DNA of 64,000 bases from Aciduliprofundum sp. MAR08-339 (lineage in GTDB: Archaea; Thermoplasmatota; Thermoplasmata; Thermoplasmatales; Aciduliprofundaceae), in NCBI RefSeq assembly GCF_000327505.1, contig NC_019942.1:806001-870000 (forward strand), in the 5' to 3' direction. This document shows, piece by piece, positions 15,599 through 25,600 of this stretch. A model generated the notes under the pieces. It was not told the DNA's origin, did no database searches, and worked only from the letters and a program-made list of their open reading frames with translations. A program made the translations under genes and the position numbers. The first letter of the stretch is position 1. Each line of letters opens with the position of its first letter.

Positions 15599-17050
15599 TC
15601 ATTTTCCTCTCTTTTTCCACACCGCCATGAGTATGAGCATTAGTGGGAGGATATAGGTGCTGAATTCTGGAACAGGCTCTCCTTGCACGTTCACGGTTAT
15701 GTACATGGTGTAGTTTATGTGATGGTACTTTGAGTAGAAAGTTATGGCCACAATGTAGTTTCCGGATTCGTTGTTCAGCACGTGTATGTGCAGGTTTTCG
15801 GCTTTCCAGTCGTATACTGAACTTCTATTCCAGGAAGGATGCTGGTAGATTGAAGTGTTGAGTTTGCTTCTTGTCTGTATGTAAAAGGATGTATCGTTTA
15901 TGTACCCACCATTGGCAAGATATACTGTGAGATTTACATCCTTCCCAGCCTGAGTCTCAATTTTCCAGTTATCCACAAAACCGTCTGGAATGTAGTAGGG
16001 AGCGTCTCCGTATTTCTTTATTGTTAGGAAGTATCCCGCAAAGAAGTTTGCCACCGATGCATTGTGGATTATTATTCCAACAGTGTGAGTCTCGTTATCC
16101 AAATATTCATAATCCCAGTTTGCATCTCCCACGTACACGGAATCATCTGCGATGACCAGTTTAAGATGTGTTGTGACAGACTTCGAATCGTACATTACGT
16201 CCACACCTTTATCTTTCAGATAGTTGTACGCATTCTCACTATCATGGTTATCAAGTATGACAGATGCAATATTCCTTTTGCTCACAATCCCATTGACCAG
16301 GGTATCAACCCGCTCCTCCGTGCTGTTGGGGTTTGAGTAATAGGCCATGGTGTACATGGCCACGTAGAGTCTCTGGCTTGCAGAATCTATGAGATTCCTT
16401 AACTCGTTGTAGGTGTACCCATCGTAGGTTGTCTCTATGCTCAATCCCTGAACGCTTTCATACACATGTCCAGCGCTGGGAGTTGAAGATGCATCGTTCC
16501 AGATGGACTGAAAATACCTCTCGTAAACATTGGCAATGCTCTGGTTGAATATCACAATTCCGTACTCGTTGTTCTTTCCAAGAGCGTTTGGACTCCAGTT
16601 GTGGGAGCCAAGATAAACCACCTCATCGTCTATGACAACAAGTTTTGTATGCAGAAATTTTGAAGAGCCATCTTCCTTTACGGCCACACCTCTTGATGAT
16701 AGATAATTCGCCCCGTAATGGTTGGAGGAAATGTCTCCCTCATATACGACTTTCACGTCCACCCCTCTATTTTTTGCTTCTACAAGTGAATTAAGAAGTG
16801 TTTTCACTGGCTCGTAATCGCTTAGGAGGAGCATTGATATGTGCACGCTTTTCTTTGCGTTATCAATCAGGTGCTTTATTATGGGTGCGTATCCGTAGTT
16901 CTCAATGGGCACGACGAAAATACCTCCCTGGCTTCTTGTGTTTGCAGCATAATCCTGTTGAGTGTTCGTGGTGGGGGTAACTGCAACGTATGTGAGAGAG
17001 AGAAGCAGAACTACAACGTAGATGGCTGCAATTTTGTAAGATTTTCTCAT
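15599..17050 (-). CDS. Secreted phospholipase D-like protein with PEF-type C-terminal tail
   Basis: The 483-residue protein has an N-terminal signal or anchor helix (AAIYVVVLLLSLTYVAV) and two phospholipase D domains with intact HKD motifs: HTKLVVIDDEVVYLGSHNWS and HLKLVIADDSVYVGDANW. A beta-rich region of about 100 residues with sequons follows. The C-terminus is PEFST, a hydrophobic helix (YILPLMLILMAVW) and KKRGK, the tripartite pattern of PEF-CTERM proteins processed by archaeosortases. It is likely an extracellular phosphodiesterase acting on nucleic acid or phospholipid. A TATA-like GTTTATATGG read on the minus strand lies about 27 bases before the ATG. Confidence 0.8.
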   Translation of the reverse strand: MRKSYKIAAIYVVVLLLSLTYVAVTPTTNTQQDYAANTRSQGGIFVVPIENYGYAPIIKHLIDNAKKSVHISMLLLSDYEPVKTLLNSLVEAKNRGVDVKVVYEGDISSNHYGANYLSSRGVAVKEDGSSKFLHTKLVVIDDEVVYLGSHNWSPNALGKNNEYGIVIFNQSIANVYERYFQSIWNDASSTPSAGHVYESVQGLSIETTYDGYTYNELRNLIDSASQRLYVAMYTMAYYSNPNSTEERVDTLVNGIVSKRNIASVILDNHDSENAYNYLKDKGVDVMYDSKSVTTHLKLVIADDSVYVGDANWDYEYLDNETHTVGIIIHNASVANFFAGYFLTIKKYGDAPYYIPDGFVDNWKIETQAGKDVNLTVYLANGGYINDTSFYIQTRSKLNTSIYQHPSWNRSSVYDWKAENLHIHVLNNESGNYIVAITFYSKYHHINYTMYITVNVQGEPVPEFSTYILPLMLILMAVWKKRGK

Positions 17051-17093
17051 TCTGCAGAGTATTTATGGATGCCATATAAACGTTTTCTTAAAA

Positions 17094-17122
17094 TTTATAA
17101 ACTCGTTAGGCATTACCTAACC
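17094..17122 (+). promoter_or_regulatory. Leaderless promoter with DtxR/MntR-type operator
   Basis: TTTATAAA (17094-17101) is the TATA box and the GTG start is at 17123, so transcription should begin at or next to the start codon. Between them lies the 17-bp palindrome GTTAGG-N5-CCTAAC (17105-17121). This closely matches the TTAGG...CCTAA operators of DtxR/MntR/SirR-family repressors. A bound repressor would cover the start site, so the operon is probably autorepressed by metal. Confidence 0.8.
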
Positions 17123-17527
17123 GTGCTCACGGAGGCTGAATCAAGGTATATAATGGCGATTTACGACTCCTATAACAGGGGTGTGTGCGAGTTCGGGCCA
17201 AAGTACATTGCGAATATCATGAATGTCAAGAGGCCAACGGCCTATGAGATGCTTAACAGACTGAAGAACAAGGGAATTATAGCGAAGTGTGGAAAGAAGT
17301 ACAAATTTACGGAGGAGGGCCTATCCATGGCCAGAAAGATCATAAGGACTCATAGAATAATTGAAACGATGCTCTATCGGGCTGGCGTGGAACTTGAGCG
17401 TGCCTGCAGTGTTGCATCCAGAATTCAAATGGGCGTTGATGAGGATGTGGTGGACACACTTTGCCATTATCTAGGTGATCCCAAAAGATGCCCCCATGGC
17501 AGGCCAATCCCTGAGGTGGATAAATGA
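17123..17527 (+). CDS. DtxR/MntR-family metal-dependent repressor
   Basis: The GTG at 17123 is chosen because it lies just after the promoter and operator and begins the family motif (LTEAESRYIMAIYD). The 134-residue protein has the winged-helix domain (about 1-65, IANIMNVKRPTAYEMLNRLK) and the dimerisation/metal domain (about 66-134), ending with the family's LGDPKRCPHGRPIP. It lacks the SH3-like third domain of bacterial DtxR. Where many relatives have an E-H pair after the conserved cysteine, this one reads ERACSVASRIQM, so the metal site may differ. It overlaps the ABC ATPase gene by four bases and probably senses Mn, Fe or Zn. Confidence 0.88.
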   Translation: MLTEAESRYIMAIYDSYNRGVCEFGPKYIANIMNVKRPTAYEMLNRLKNKGIIAKCGKKYKFTEEGLSMARKIIRTHRIIETMLYRAGVELERACSVASRIQMGVDEDVVDTLCHYLGDPKRCPHGRPIPEVDK

Positions 17528-18273
17528 TTGAGGTGCAAAATCTTACCGTGAGATACGGAGAAAATGTGGCCGTTGAAAATGTGAGTTTCAGATTGAAGCA
17601 CCCGTCTCTGCTTGCGATAATCGGACCCAACGGGGCAGGGAAGACCACGCTTCTCCGTGCTCTTCTTGGGCTTGTGGATTATGAGGGACACATAGAAATA
17701 TTTGGAAAAAATCCAAAAGAGGCCAGGGAAATTGTGGGATATATGCCGCAGAGGGACAATGTGAATACAAATATTCCTCTCCGTGTGAAGGATGTGGTTC
17801 TGATGCCCCTTCTATCCAGACACCATTTTAAGGTGCTGCGGGAGAGCGTTAAAAAGGCAAAAAGGGCCCTAGAGGTGGTTGGTCTTGAAGATCTCTGGAA
17901 TGAGAAGTTCTCATCTCTGAGTGGGGGACAGCAGCAGAGAGTTTTCCTTGCCCGCGCCCTTGCCAGGGATGCAAAGGTTCTGATCCTTGATGAACCTTTT
18001 TCGGCAACGGACGTGGCCACTAAGATGAGAATGACTGAGATCCTGCATCAATTGAAAAGGGACAAAACGATAATTCTCGTAACTCATGATTTGAATCCTC
18101 TTGCGGATTGCACCGATAATGTCCTCCTACTCAACAGGAGGATGGTGGCCTATGGCAGGGTTATGGATGTTGTCACGGAGGAGAATATGGAGAAACTCTA
18201 TGGTGTGGCCGTGCCTGTGATTCGCGGGGAGAAGGTTTGCTATGTTATGGGGAGTGATGTGCATGTTCGTTGA
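17524..18273 (+). CDS. Zn/Mn/Fe-type ABC transporter ATPase
   Basis: This 249-residue ATPase has the Walker A (GPNGAGKTT), Q-loop, signature (LSGGQQQR) and Walker B (VLILDEPF) motifs, and the switch histidine in VTHDLNPL. It groups by sequence with ZnuC/MntB-type ATPases of the cluster 9 metal importers. It is translationally coupled to the repressor (ATGA overlap) and to the permease. Regulation through the upstream operator is likely. Confidence 0.9.
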   Translation: MIEVQNLTVRYGENVAVENVSFRLKHPSLLAIIGPNGAGKTTLLRALLGLVDYEGHIEIFGKNPKEAREIVGYMPQRDNVNTNIPLRVKDVVLMPLLSRHHFKVLRESVKKAKRALEVVGLEDLWNEKFSSLSGGQQQRVFLARALARDAKVLILDEPFSATDVATKMRMTEILHQLKRDKTIILVTHDLNPLADCTDNVLLLNRRMVAYGRVMDVVTEENMEKLYGVAVPVIRGEKVCYVMGSDVHVR

Positions 18274-19057
18274 TATCTGGCTCCTTCGTGCTGTAATAGC
18301 GGTTTTCCTCATTGCCATTGTTTCGTCACTCATAGGAAGTTACTCTGTTTTTAGGGGCAGCACATTTCTTGTAAGTGGCATAGCCCATGGTGCACTTGCA
18401 GGGGCATCCCTTGGCATATTCCTCACCCTTTACCTGTTTCAGGCGAATTATCTCATAGTTGCTCTCTTATTTTCCATACTCTTTGCCCTTGCAATAGGAT
18501 ATGCATCCCACAGGAAGGAAAGCGTAGATGTTGCTGTGGGTGTGATGTTCGCTCTTTCTATGAGTCTCGCTATTCTCTTTCTCTCTCTCATAAAGGAATA
18601 TGCTTCCATCGCCTGGGGACTCATCGTTGGGGATCTGCTTCTACTTTCCCAGGAGGATATTGAGATAATGACCGTCACCGTACTGGTAATAATCATTCTC
18701 TTTCTTCTATTTCACCGGAGAATAATCTTCTCCATATTTGATCCCGAGGGGGCACAGGCCATGGGATTGAGGCCCTTTCTCTATGAGAGTCTTCTCTTTG
18801 TGATGGTTGCCATGGGTGTAGTTGTGCTTCTCAAGGGCGTTGGAGCCATACTGGTTTACGCACTTCTCATTATCCCTGCTGCCGCTTCAAAGCGCATATC
18901 TTCAAGTGTATCCTCCACGCTTTTCTTTGCCTTTCTTATCTCGCTGGTTTCCGGATTGGGTGGTCTCGCTCTTTCCGTTTATACTCCTGTATCTCCAAGT
19001 GCGTATTCTGGCTTGATCGCAACAACCATATATTTCCTCACGATGTTCAGGAGGTAA
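18263..19057 (+). CDS. Zn/Mn/Fe-type ABC transporter permease
   Basis: The start at 18263 (MFVDIWLLRAV) is favoured by GGGGAGTGA just upstream. The 264-residue protein has eight to nine membrane helices and the ZnuB/MntC-family motifs (HGALAGASLG, DPEGAQAMGL, LLIIPAAASKR). It overlaps the ATPase by 11 bases. No periplasmic-type metal-binding lipoprotein is encoded in this operon, so the binding protein must be elsewhere or the system works without one. Confidence 0.9.
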   Translation: MFVDIWLLRAVIAVFLIAIVSSLIGSYSVFRGSTFLVSGIAHGALAGASLGIFLTLYLFQANYLIVALLFSILFALAIGYASHRKESVDVAVGVMFALSMSLAILFLSLIKEYASIAWGLIVGDLLLLSQEDIEIMTVTVLVIIILFLLFHRRIIFSIFDPEGAQAMGLRPFLYESLLFVMVAMGVVVLLKGVGAILVYALLIIPAAASKRISSSVSSTLFFAFLISLVSGLGGLALSVYTPVSPSAYSGLIATTIYFLTMFRR

Positions 19058-19067
19058 TGCTAAAAAG

Positions 19068-19114
19068 TTTTATATATGCCAAGGGAATTATACCCCCGTA
19101 AAATTTTGAAGGTG
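19068..19114 (+). promoter_or_regulatory. psmB promoter and ribosome-binding site
   Basis: TTTATATAT (about 19069-19077) is a TATA box predicting transcription from near 19098-19100. The Shine-Dalgarno AAGGTG (19109-19114) is six bases before the ATG at 19121. The TATA box overlaps an earlier in-frame ATG at 19076, which is therefore unlikely to be the start. Confidence 0.65.
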
Positions 19115-19120
19115 TTAGAG

Positions 19121-19753
19121 ATGGAGAACGCTAAAACTGGAACTACCACGGTGGGAATTGTCACGAAGGATGGCGTTGTGCTTGGGACAGAGCACAGGGC
19201 CAGTATGGAAACATTCATTGCGCACAAGACAGCCCAGAAACTCTACAGGTTGGATTACAACATAGGTATGACGACCGCAGGGCTTGTTGGAGATCTGCAG
19301 GTGCTGGTGCGCTACATGAGGGCTGAGATCAACCTTTACCGCATAAGGAGAAAGATGTACATGCCTGTTGGAGCCGCTGCCACCTTGCTCTCAAACATTT
19401 TGAACGAGCGCAAGTTCTTCCCGTATTATGTTGGTCTCCTGGTTGGGGGCTTTGACGATAGAGGTTATCATGTTTATGCCATAGATGCTGCAGGAGGGGC
19501 CATAGAGGATAAGTATGCAAGCGTGGGTTCTGGCTCTCTCTTTGTTTATGGCGTGCTTGAGGACAGGTGGCATGATGACATAGGGCTGGATGAGGGAATT
19601 GAGCTCGTAATAAGGGGTATAAACGCTGCCATGCGCAGGGATGCGGCCAGTGGAGATGGCATATCCGTTGCCACCATAACCAAGGAGCGGGGCTTTGTTG
19701 AACTCAACCCTGAGGATATTGAGTCTCGAATGAAGGGGCTTGGATTGAAGTGA
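19121..19753 (+). CDS. psmB: Proteasome beta subunit
   Basis: The 210-residue protein is the catalytic subunit of the archaeal 20S proteasome. Starting at 19121, a seven-residue propeptide (MENAKTG) precedes the nucleophile Thr in TTTVGIV. In mature numbering Glu17 and Lys33 of the active site are present (GTEHRAS and HKTAQK). Similarity to the Thermoplasma subunit is strong throughout ([30 protein letters not shown]). fttA follows four bases after the stop, so the two are probably in one transcript. Confidence 0.96.
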   Translation: MENAKTGTTTVGIVTKDGVVLGTEHRASMETFIAHKTAQKLYRLDYNIGMTTAGLVGDLQVLVRYMRAEINLYRIRRKMYMPVGAAATLLSNILNERKFFPYYVGLLVGGFDDRGYHVYAIDAAGGAIEDKYASVGSGSLFVYGVLEDRWHDDIGLDEGIELVIRGINAAMRRDAASGDGISVATITKERGFVELNPEDIESRMKGLGLK

Positions 19754-19757
19754 TTTT

Positions 19758-21701
19758 ATGCAGTGGGAGGATGTGCTAAAACAGGTTAAGGAGGCTGTTG
19801 GTGAACTCGCTCCCCAGGTTGAGATAACGGATATTGACCTTGAGGGGCCCCTGGTTGTTGTTTATACCAGGGATATGGAGTTCTTTGCGGACCATCCGGA
19901 TATTGTAAAAAAAATTGCCCAGACTGTGAGAAGGAGGATATTCATCAGGCCCGATCCTGTTCTGTTGATGGATGAGGCCCAGGCTAGGGAGGAAATAAGA
20001 AGCATAGTGCCCGAAGAGGCGGGAATAAAGGATATATACTTTGAGCCCGAAACGGGAGAGGTTATAATTGAAGCGGATGCTCCCGGGGTTGTTATTGGTA
20101 AGGATGGTCAGCTTCTGAATGAAATAAAAAAGAGGGTTAAATGGGCTCCCCGGGTGGTTCGTGCCCCTCCCCTTGAATCCCGCATTGTGAAGGAGATGCG
20201 CGAGTACCTGAAACTCGTTCGCGAGGAGAGGCGCGAGATTCTTAGAAATATCGGTAAGAGAATAAACAGACCTCCATTGAGTGGAGAGCAATGGGTTAGG
20301 GTGGAGGCTCTTGGAGGATATCGGGAAGTGGGGCGCAGTGCCACACTGCTCATGACCCGTACCAGCAGAGTGCTTGTGGACTGTGGCCTTGATGTGGCTG
20401 CTGTGAATCAGGAAGGGCCGTGGAGCGGGGCTCCGTACCTCTACGTGCCTGAGGTTTGGGACCAGAGCGATCCTGAAAATCCGTTCAAGCACATTGATGC
20501 TGTTGTTGTCACCCATGCCCATCTTGACCATGTTGGACTGGTGCCCCTTCTCTTCAAGTACAACTACGATGGGGCAGTTTACATGACCGCTCCCACAAGG
20601 GATCTTGCGGCAATGCTTCTCATAGATTACGTGAAGGTGGCACAGTCTGAGGGGAAGAAGGTACCCTATGAATCAAAGCACATAAAGGAGATGATAAAGC
20701 ACACGATAACTCTCAAATATGGGGAAACAACGGATATTGCGCCAGATATAAGACTCACCTTTCACAATGCAGGCCATATACTTGGCTCTGCAATTTCACA
20801 TTTTCACATAGGTAACGGGCTTTACAACGTGGTTATAACGGGAGATATAAAATTCGAGCGTTCCTGGCTTTTCAACGCTGCCCACAACAGGTTTCCGAGG
20901 GTCGAGACCGTTATCATGGAGAGCACTTACGGAGGAAGGGAGGATTATCAGCCATCTAGAAGGGAGGCTGCTGAACGTTTGAAGGATATTGTTTCGCGCA
21001 CCTTCGAACGCGGTGGAAAGATTTTAATTCCCGTCTTTGCTGTGGGACGCTCCCAGGAGGTCATGCTCGTTCTTGAGAGTTTTATGAGAAATGGAGAACT
21101 TCCGGAGATTCCCATATATCTGGATGGAATGATATGGGAGGCCACAACAATACACGCTGCGTATCCCGAGTACTTAAACAAGGATCTACGCGAACTCATA
21201 TTCCAGAAGAAGGAGAATCCATTCCTGTCTCCAATATTCCACAGGGTTGAATCCTCGGAACGCAGGGAGGAGGTCATAAGTTCCTCGGATCCTGCTATTG
21301 TGCTATCCACTTCTGGTATGATGAATGGCGGTCCCGTTTTGGAGTACTTCAAGCACTGGGCAGACGATCCACGCAATACTCTGATCTTTGTGGGTTATCA
21401 GGCAGTTGGAACGTTGGGTAGAAGAATACAGAATGGCCTGAGCGAGGTTCTAATGAGCCTTGGAGGTAAGCCCATAACCATAAAGGTTGAGATGAATATC
21501 GAGACCATTGACGGGTTCTCAGGGCACTCGGACCGCAGGCAACTTGTGCAGTTTATTGGCTCAATGAACCCTAAGCCAGAGCGGATAATAACATGTCACG
21601 GGGAGGAAAGCAAATGCATAGATCTGGCCATTGGTCTGCATAAGAGGTATGGAATGGAAACAATGGCTCTCAAGAACCTTGAAGTTGTGCGACTCAAATG
21701 A
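19758..21701 (+). CDS. fttA: FttA/aCPSF1, archaeal transcription-termination ribonuclease
   Basis: This 647-residue protein is the archaeal CPSF73 homolog that cleaves nascent RNA at U-rich sites and drives termination. It has the full architecture: N-terminal KH domains (about 1-150, with GVVIGKDGQLLNEIKK), a metallo-beta-lactamase domain and an inserted beta-CASP domain. Metal ligands lie in THAHLDHVG, NAGHILGSA and TGDIKFE. Beta-CASP motifs appear as ESTYGGRED, FAVGRSQE and GFSGHSDRRQ. It sits four bases after psmB and its last codons overlap the convergent trm5 gene by eight bases. Confidence 0.95.
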   Translation: MQWEDVLKQVKEAVGELAPQVEITDIDLEGPLVVVYTRDMEFFADHPDIVKKIAQTVRRRIFIRPDPVLLMDEAQAREEIRSIVPEEAGIKDIYFEPETGEVIIEADAPGVVIGKDGQLLNEIKKRVKWAPRVVRAPPLESRIVKEMREYLKLVREERREILRNIGKRINRPPLSGEQWVRVEALGGYREVGRSATLLMTRTSRVLVDCGLDVAAVNQEGPWSGAPYLYVPEVWDQSDPENPFKHIDAVVVTHAHLDHVGLVPLLFKYNYDGAVYMTAPTRDLAAMLLIDYVKVAQSEGKKVPYESKHIKEMIKHTITLKYGETTDIAPDIRLTFHNAGHILGSAISHFHIGNGLYNVVITGDIKFERSWLFNAAHNRFPRVETVIMESTYGGREDYQPSRREAAERLKDIVSRTFERGGKILIPVFAVGRSQEVMLVLESFMRNGELPEIPIYLDGMIWEATTIHAAYPEYLNKDLRELIFQKKENPFLSPIFHRVESSERREEVISSSDPAIVLSTSGMMNGGPVLEYFKHWADDPRNTLIFVGYQAVGTLGRRIQNGLSEVLMSLGGKPITIKVEMNIETIDGFSGHSDRRQLVQFIGSMNPKPERIITCHGEESKCIDLAIGLHKRYGMETMALKNLEVVRLK

Positions 21702-22617
21702 TTTTGATAATGAAAGCGAACATATCCTTGCTCGGAGAGTAGGCATGTACCCTTCTTTTTTCCTTTATTTTCAGTTTCACTCCCTCTTCTTCTGCCAGTT
21801 CCATGATCTCGTTCTCCCGTGAATTTTCCTTGGGCAGAATCTCGTAGTAGTGCACGATGGTGCCTGATTTTGATGCTTTGAATGCATCGGGCAGAAAATT
21901 GAAGGATGAGTGGGGCAGATTCATTATTATTCTGTCCGCCTCAATTTTCTTTGCAACCTCCCTTGCATCGCCTAAAATGGGTTCAATACCCTTAACCCTG
22001 TTGATTTTTATGTTCTCCCTTAGATAAGCAATGGCGTATGGATTTATGTCTGTGGCGTATATTTTCACATCCCTGTACTTGGCAATCATCACAGAAAACG
22101 GTCCACATCCTGCGAACATATCAAATATGGTCTCTCCATTTTTCACCATATGTACAACTCTCCACCTCTCCATTGCAAGGCGTGGGGAGAAATACACCTT
22201 AGACAGATCCGTTTTCAGGCGAATCCCGTATTCCCTGTGGATGGTGATCAGGTCATCTCCTTCAACTAGGTGCAGATCTCTTATCCTCTCCTCGCCCTTG
22301 ACCCCGTAATCAATTGCTATCTTCCTTATGTTTTTCATATTTTTTATTTCCTCTATGATTTCCTGCAGATTTCCATCTCTGTGCTTTACGATGGCAACAT
22401 CCCCAACAATGTCAAACGAGCCTATTTTTCTCCTTTTTTCGCGCTCTTCAAAATCGTCCTCGCATGGTTCAAAACCCTCAACCATGTCCTTTACAGGGAT
22501 GATTACGAAATCTCCCTCCCTCTTCCATCTGAGTTCCTGGAGTAGGCCTTTTTTTGCCAGTATTTTCTTCGTCTCTTCCGCCTTGGATTTTGGCACTTTT
22601 ATGCAGGGAGATCTCAT
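21694..22617 (-). CDS. trm5: Trm5-type tRNA (guanine-N1)-methyltransferase
   Basis: The 307-residue protein has the Trm5/Tyw2-family layout: an N-terminal recognition region, then VYFSPRLAMER, the SAM-binding loop FDMFAGCGPFSV and the catalytic NLPHSSFNFL. The NLP form is typical of Trm5, which methylates G37 of tRNA, rather than of Tyw2. It lacks much extra N-terminal sequence, fitting the archaeal Trm5b/c types. The 5' end is two bases from the stop of the histidine-kinase gene and the 3' end overlaps fttA. Confidence 0.88.
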   Translation of the reverse strand: MRSPCIKVPKSKAEETKKILAKKGLLQELRWKREGDFVIIPVKDMVEGFEPCEDDFEEREKRRKIGSFDIVGDVAIVKHRDGNLQEIIEEIKNMKNIRKIAIDYGVKGEERIRDLHLVEGDDLITIHREYGIRLKTDLSKVYFSPRLAMERWRVVHMVKNGETIFDMFAGCGPFSVMIAKYRDVKIYATDINPYAIAYLRENIKINRVKGIEPILGDAREVAKKIEADRIIMNLPHSSFNFLPDAFKASKSGTIVHYYEILPKENSRENEIMELAEEEGVKLKIKEKRRVHAYSPSKDMFAFIIKII

Positions 22618-22619
22618 TG

Positions 22620-25600
22620 TTAATCCTTAGGCAAACGTATTACAAAAACGCTTCCCTTTGGTTTGTTATCCTCCACATGTATGCTCCCATCGTGAAGATC
22701 AGTGATCATTTTCACAATGCTCAGCCCCAGGCCACTTCCCTTGTTTTGTGATAGTGTTTCAAAGGCGTTGAATATGATCTCCTTCTTCTCGTCAGGTATT
22801 CCCGGACCGTTGTCCTTCACCCGTATTTCCACGTACTCTCCAAGGTCCCTTGAGCTCACATCAACCGCTGTGGCTCCGTACTTGAATGCGTTGTCTATAA
22901 GATTAACAAAGACCTCGCGAATCAGGGGAAACGCCTTGATCTCAACCCTGTTCATGCTGATATTTATCTTTCCATTTGGGTATTTCTGGGAGAGCAGAGA
23001 TGCCACATCCTCAATTTCCTTCTTTATGTCCATAACCACCTTTTCCTGTTCTATCTTTCCCGCACCCAACTTTGAGAATAGGCGCGCCTTTTCAATGATT
23101 CTTGAGGCCTCATCAAGGGCGTTTTGCATGGCATCAAGGTACGCATCGTTGAAATTCTCACGCAGAAGGTCAATGTAGCCGTTGAGCACTGCGAGAGGGT
23201 TCTTAAGATCATGGCTCACTATGTGAAGCATCAGTTCCTGCAAGTTCTTTGCCCTCTCAAGTTCCATTTGGTTTTCCAAACCCTTCAGAGCCACGGCCAT
23301 GTTGTTGGCCAGCAGGTCTATGAGTTTTATCTCGTCCTCGGAAATTGAGTAGGGTTCATCTTTCTGCACATCGAGCACTCCGTATATGCGATCATCTATG
23401 GATATTGGTGTGGCATACTCACATTTTGCACCCTTGACCCCCTCAACGTAGAGATCATCCTCATCGGTGTTGGGCGAGTAGTAGGGTAAATTTTTTCTTG
23501 CAACCCAGGCGGTTATACCCCTCTTGCTATCCACCTCAATTCTGAATTTCGGGTTAATGTACCCCCTGCTCTTCACCATGACGAGTTCATTTCCCCTCAA
23601 TTCCAATATTGCGGCATTGTAAAATCTCAGGATTTTGTATAGATTTTCAATTGCTATCTCGTATATCTCATCCCGTGTCTTTGCCATCTTTAGTTCTCTT
23701 GCCATCTCATCAAGTGCTATGAGCCTGTCTTCCATCTCCTTCATGTACGTTATGTCAATCATACTCACAAGATCTGCTCTTCCGCCTTCCCAGTTAATGA
23801 GTGAGGCGTGTATGTCCATCCATATTTCTCTTCCGTCCTTTGCCACGAGTTTTATGACATAGTGGTCGGGCGCGTCTCCATTCCTTATCCTTCTCTTGTA
23901 ATTGTTGAGCACAATGTCCCTTGTATCGGGGTGTACAAATTCTAAGAAATCTCTGCCTATGACATCCTCTCTCCTGTATCCTGTGGATGCTTCAAATTCC
24001 TTGTTTATGTACATTATTTTCCTGTTCTGAATAACGAGCACCACATTAGCCATCTTATTGAATAGTTCTTTGTACCTTTCCTTCTCCCTGCGAAGTTGAT
24101 CTTCCATCTCCTTGCGTTTCGTTATGTCCAAGATTATGCCTATGGAACCCTCTATATTGCCATTCTCGTCTCTTAGAGGAGAGGCGTTTATGAGCACATG
24201 GATTTTCTTTCCGTTCTTCCTTATGAGTTCCATCTCGTAATAATCGCTCAGGCCCTTTCCCCTTCTCTCCAACTTCTCCCTGAATATCCTTTTTCCATCC
24301 TCGGTTGTGAGGTCCATGACGCTCTTTCCTATGAGTTCTTCCTTGGAATAGCCCAGGATCTCAGCGAATTTATCATTCACAAAGTTTATGGTTCCATCCA
24401 GGGTGGTTGTGGATATGCCAACAATTGAGGTGTTTATGATGGCCTCAAATCTATCCTTTGCATTTTTCACCTCATGGAAAAGCTGGATGTTTTTGATCAA
24501 TATTGCAAGGGCGTTGGAAATCGTGGACAAGTACTTCAAATCCTCCTCGCTGTACTTTTCGGCATCCATGTGCTGTAGGCTGATCACTCCAAATACCTCT
24601 TTCTCATATCGGAGAGGAAGCATGATAATTGATCTGGGGGGTTTCTCCTCAAGATCCTTTATTAGTTTGAACCCTGCTGGAAGTTTCTCCCTATCCAGAT
24701 TTTTAATCACTATGGGCTTGCCTGTTTTTATTACCCATGAGGAGAGAGAATTTTTCGGGTCGTATTTGATCACGTAATCCTTTATGTTTTCATCTCCGTA
24801 TCTCAAAATTTCGTATCTGATCTCTTCCCGTTTTTTGTCGTACAGGCCAATGTAGAACCACCTAAAATCAAATATGCCCTTTATTTCCTGATAAACGCTC
24901 TCCACAAGTTCACTTAACGTAGGAACTTTTCCTATGGTGGTGGATATGTTGTAAAGAGCGTTCAGCACAGCGTTTTTCTTACGAAGTTCGTTTTCCTCCC
25001 TCTTTTTATTTGTGATGTCAATCACAATGGCAATTGAGCCAATGGTTTTGCCTCTTTCGTCATGGAGGGGTACGGCGTTTATAAGGACATTAATCACTTT
25101 TCCATCCTTCTTCACAAGTTCATTCTCGTAATAGGATTTCTCACCCATTGACCTCTTTTTCAACTGCTCTTTGAATATCCTTTTACCGCGCTCTGTGGTG
25201 AGTTCTATGATGTTCTTGCTCTTCAACTCCTCCAGGGTGTATCCCAGCATTTGGGCCATTCTTTCATTTGCAAATATCAGATCTCCCTTTAAAGAAACTA
25301 TTGCCACACCAACAAGGGCAGACTCAATAATACCCCTGTACCTCTCCATTGTGGATTTAAGTGTGGTGTAGAGTTGTGAGTTTATTATGGCGAGGGAGAG
25401 AGGTGCTCCAAGAATGCTCAGAAATTCAAGATCTCTCTGATCATATGTGTGGGGTTTGAAACTCTGGAGTATGAGTACCCCCACAACCCTGTCCCTGTAG
25501 GTTAGGGGTACTCCCAGCCAGGACTTTGGCATCTCCCCGATCTTGAACCACATTGCTGGGAGTCTGTCCTTTTCCTCATCCATGTTTCTTATGAGCAGTG

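Noticed and set aside
16841-17122. Extended DtxR-family protein beginning inside the phospholipase gene
   Set aside because: It would run through a TATA box and the operator; the family start motif is at 17123.
19076-19120. Longer N-terminus for the proteasome beta subunit
   Set aside because: The first ATG lies within the TATA box; the start at 19121 has a good ribosome-binding site and gives the usual short propeptide.
19776-20531. 251-codon minus-strand frame opposite fttA
   Set aside because: The plus strand encodes conserved KH and beta-lactamase motifs throughout.
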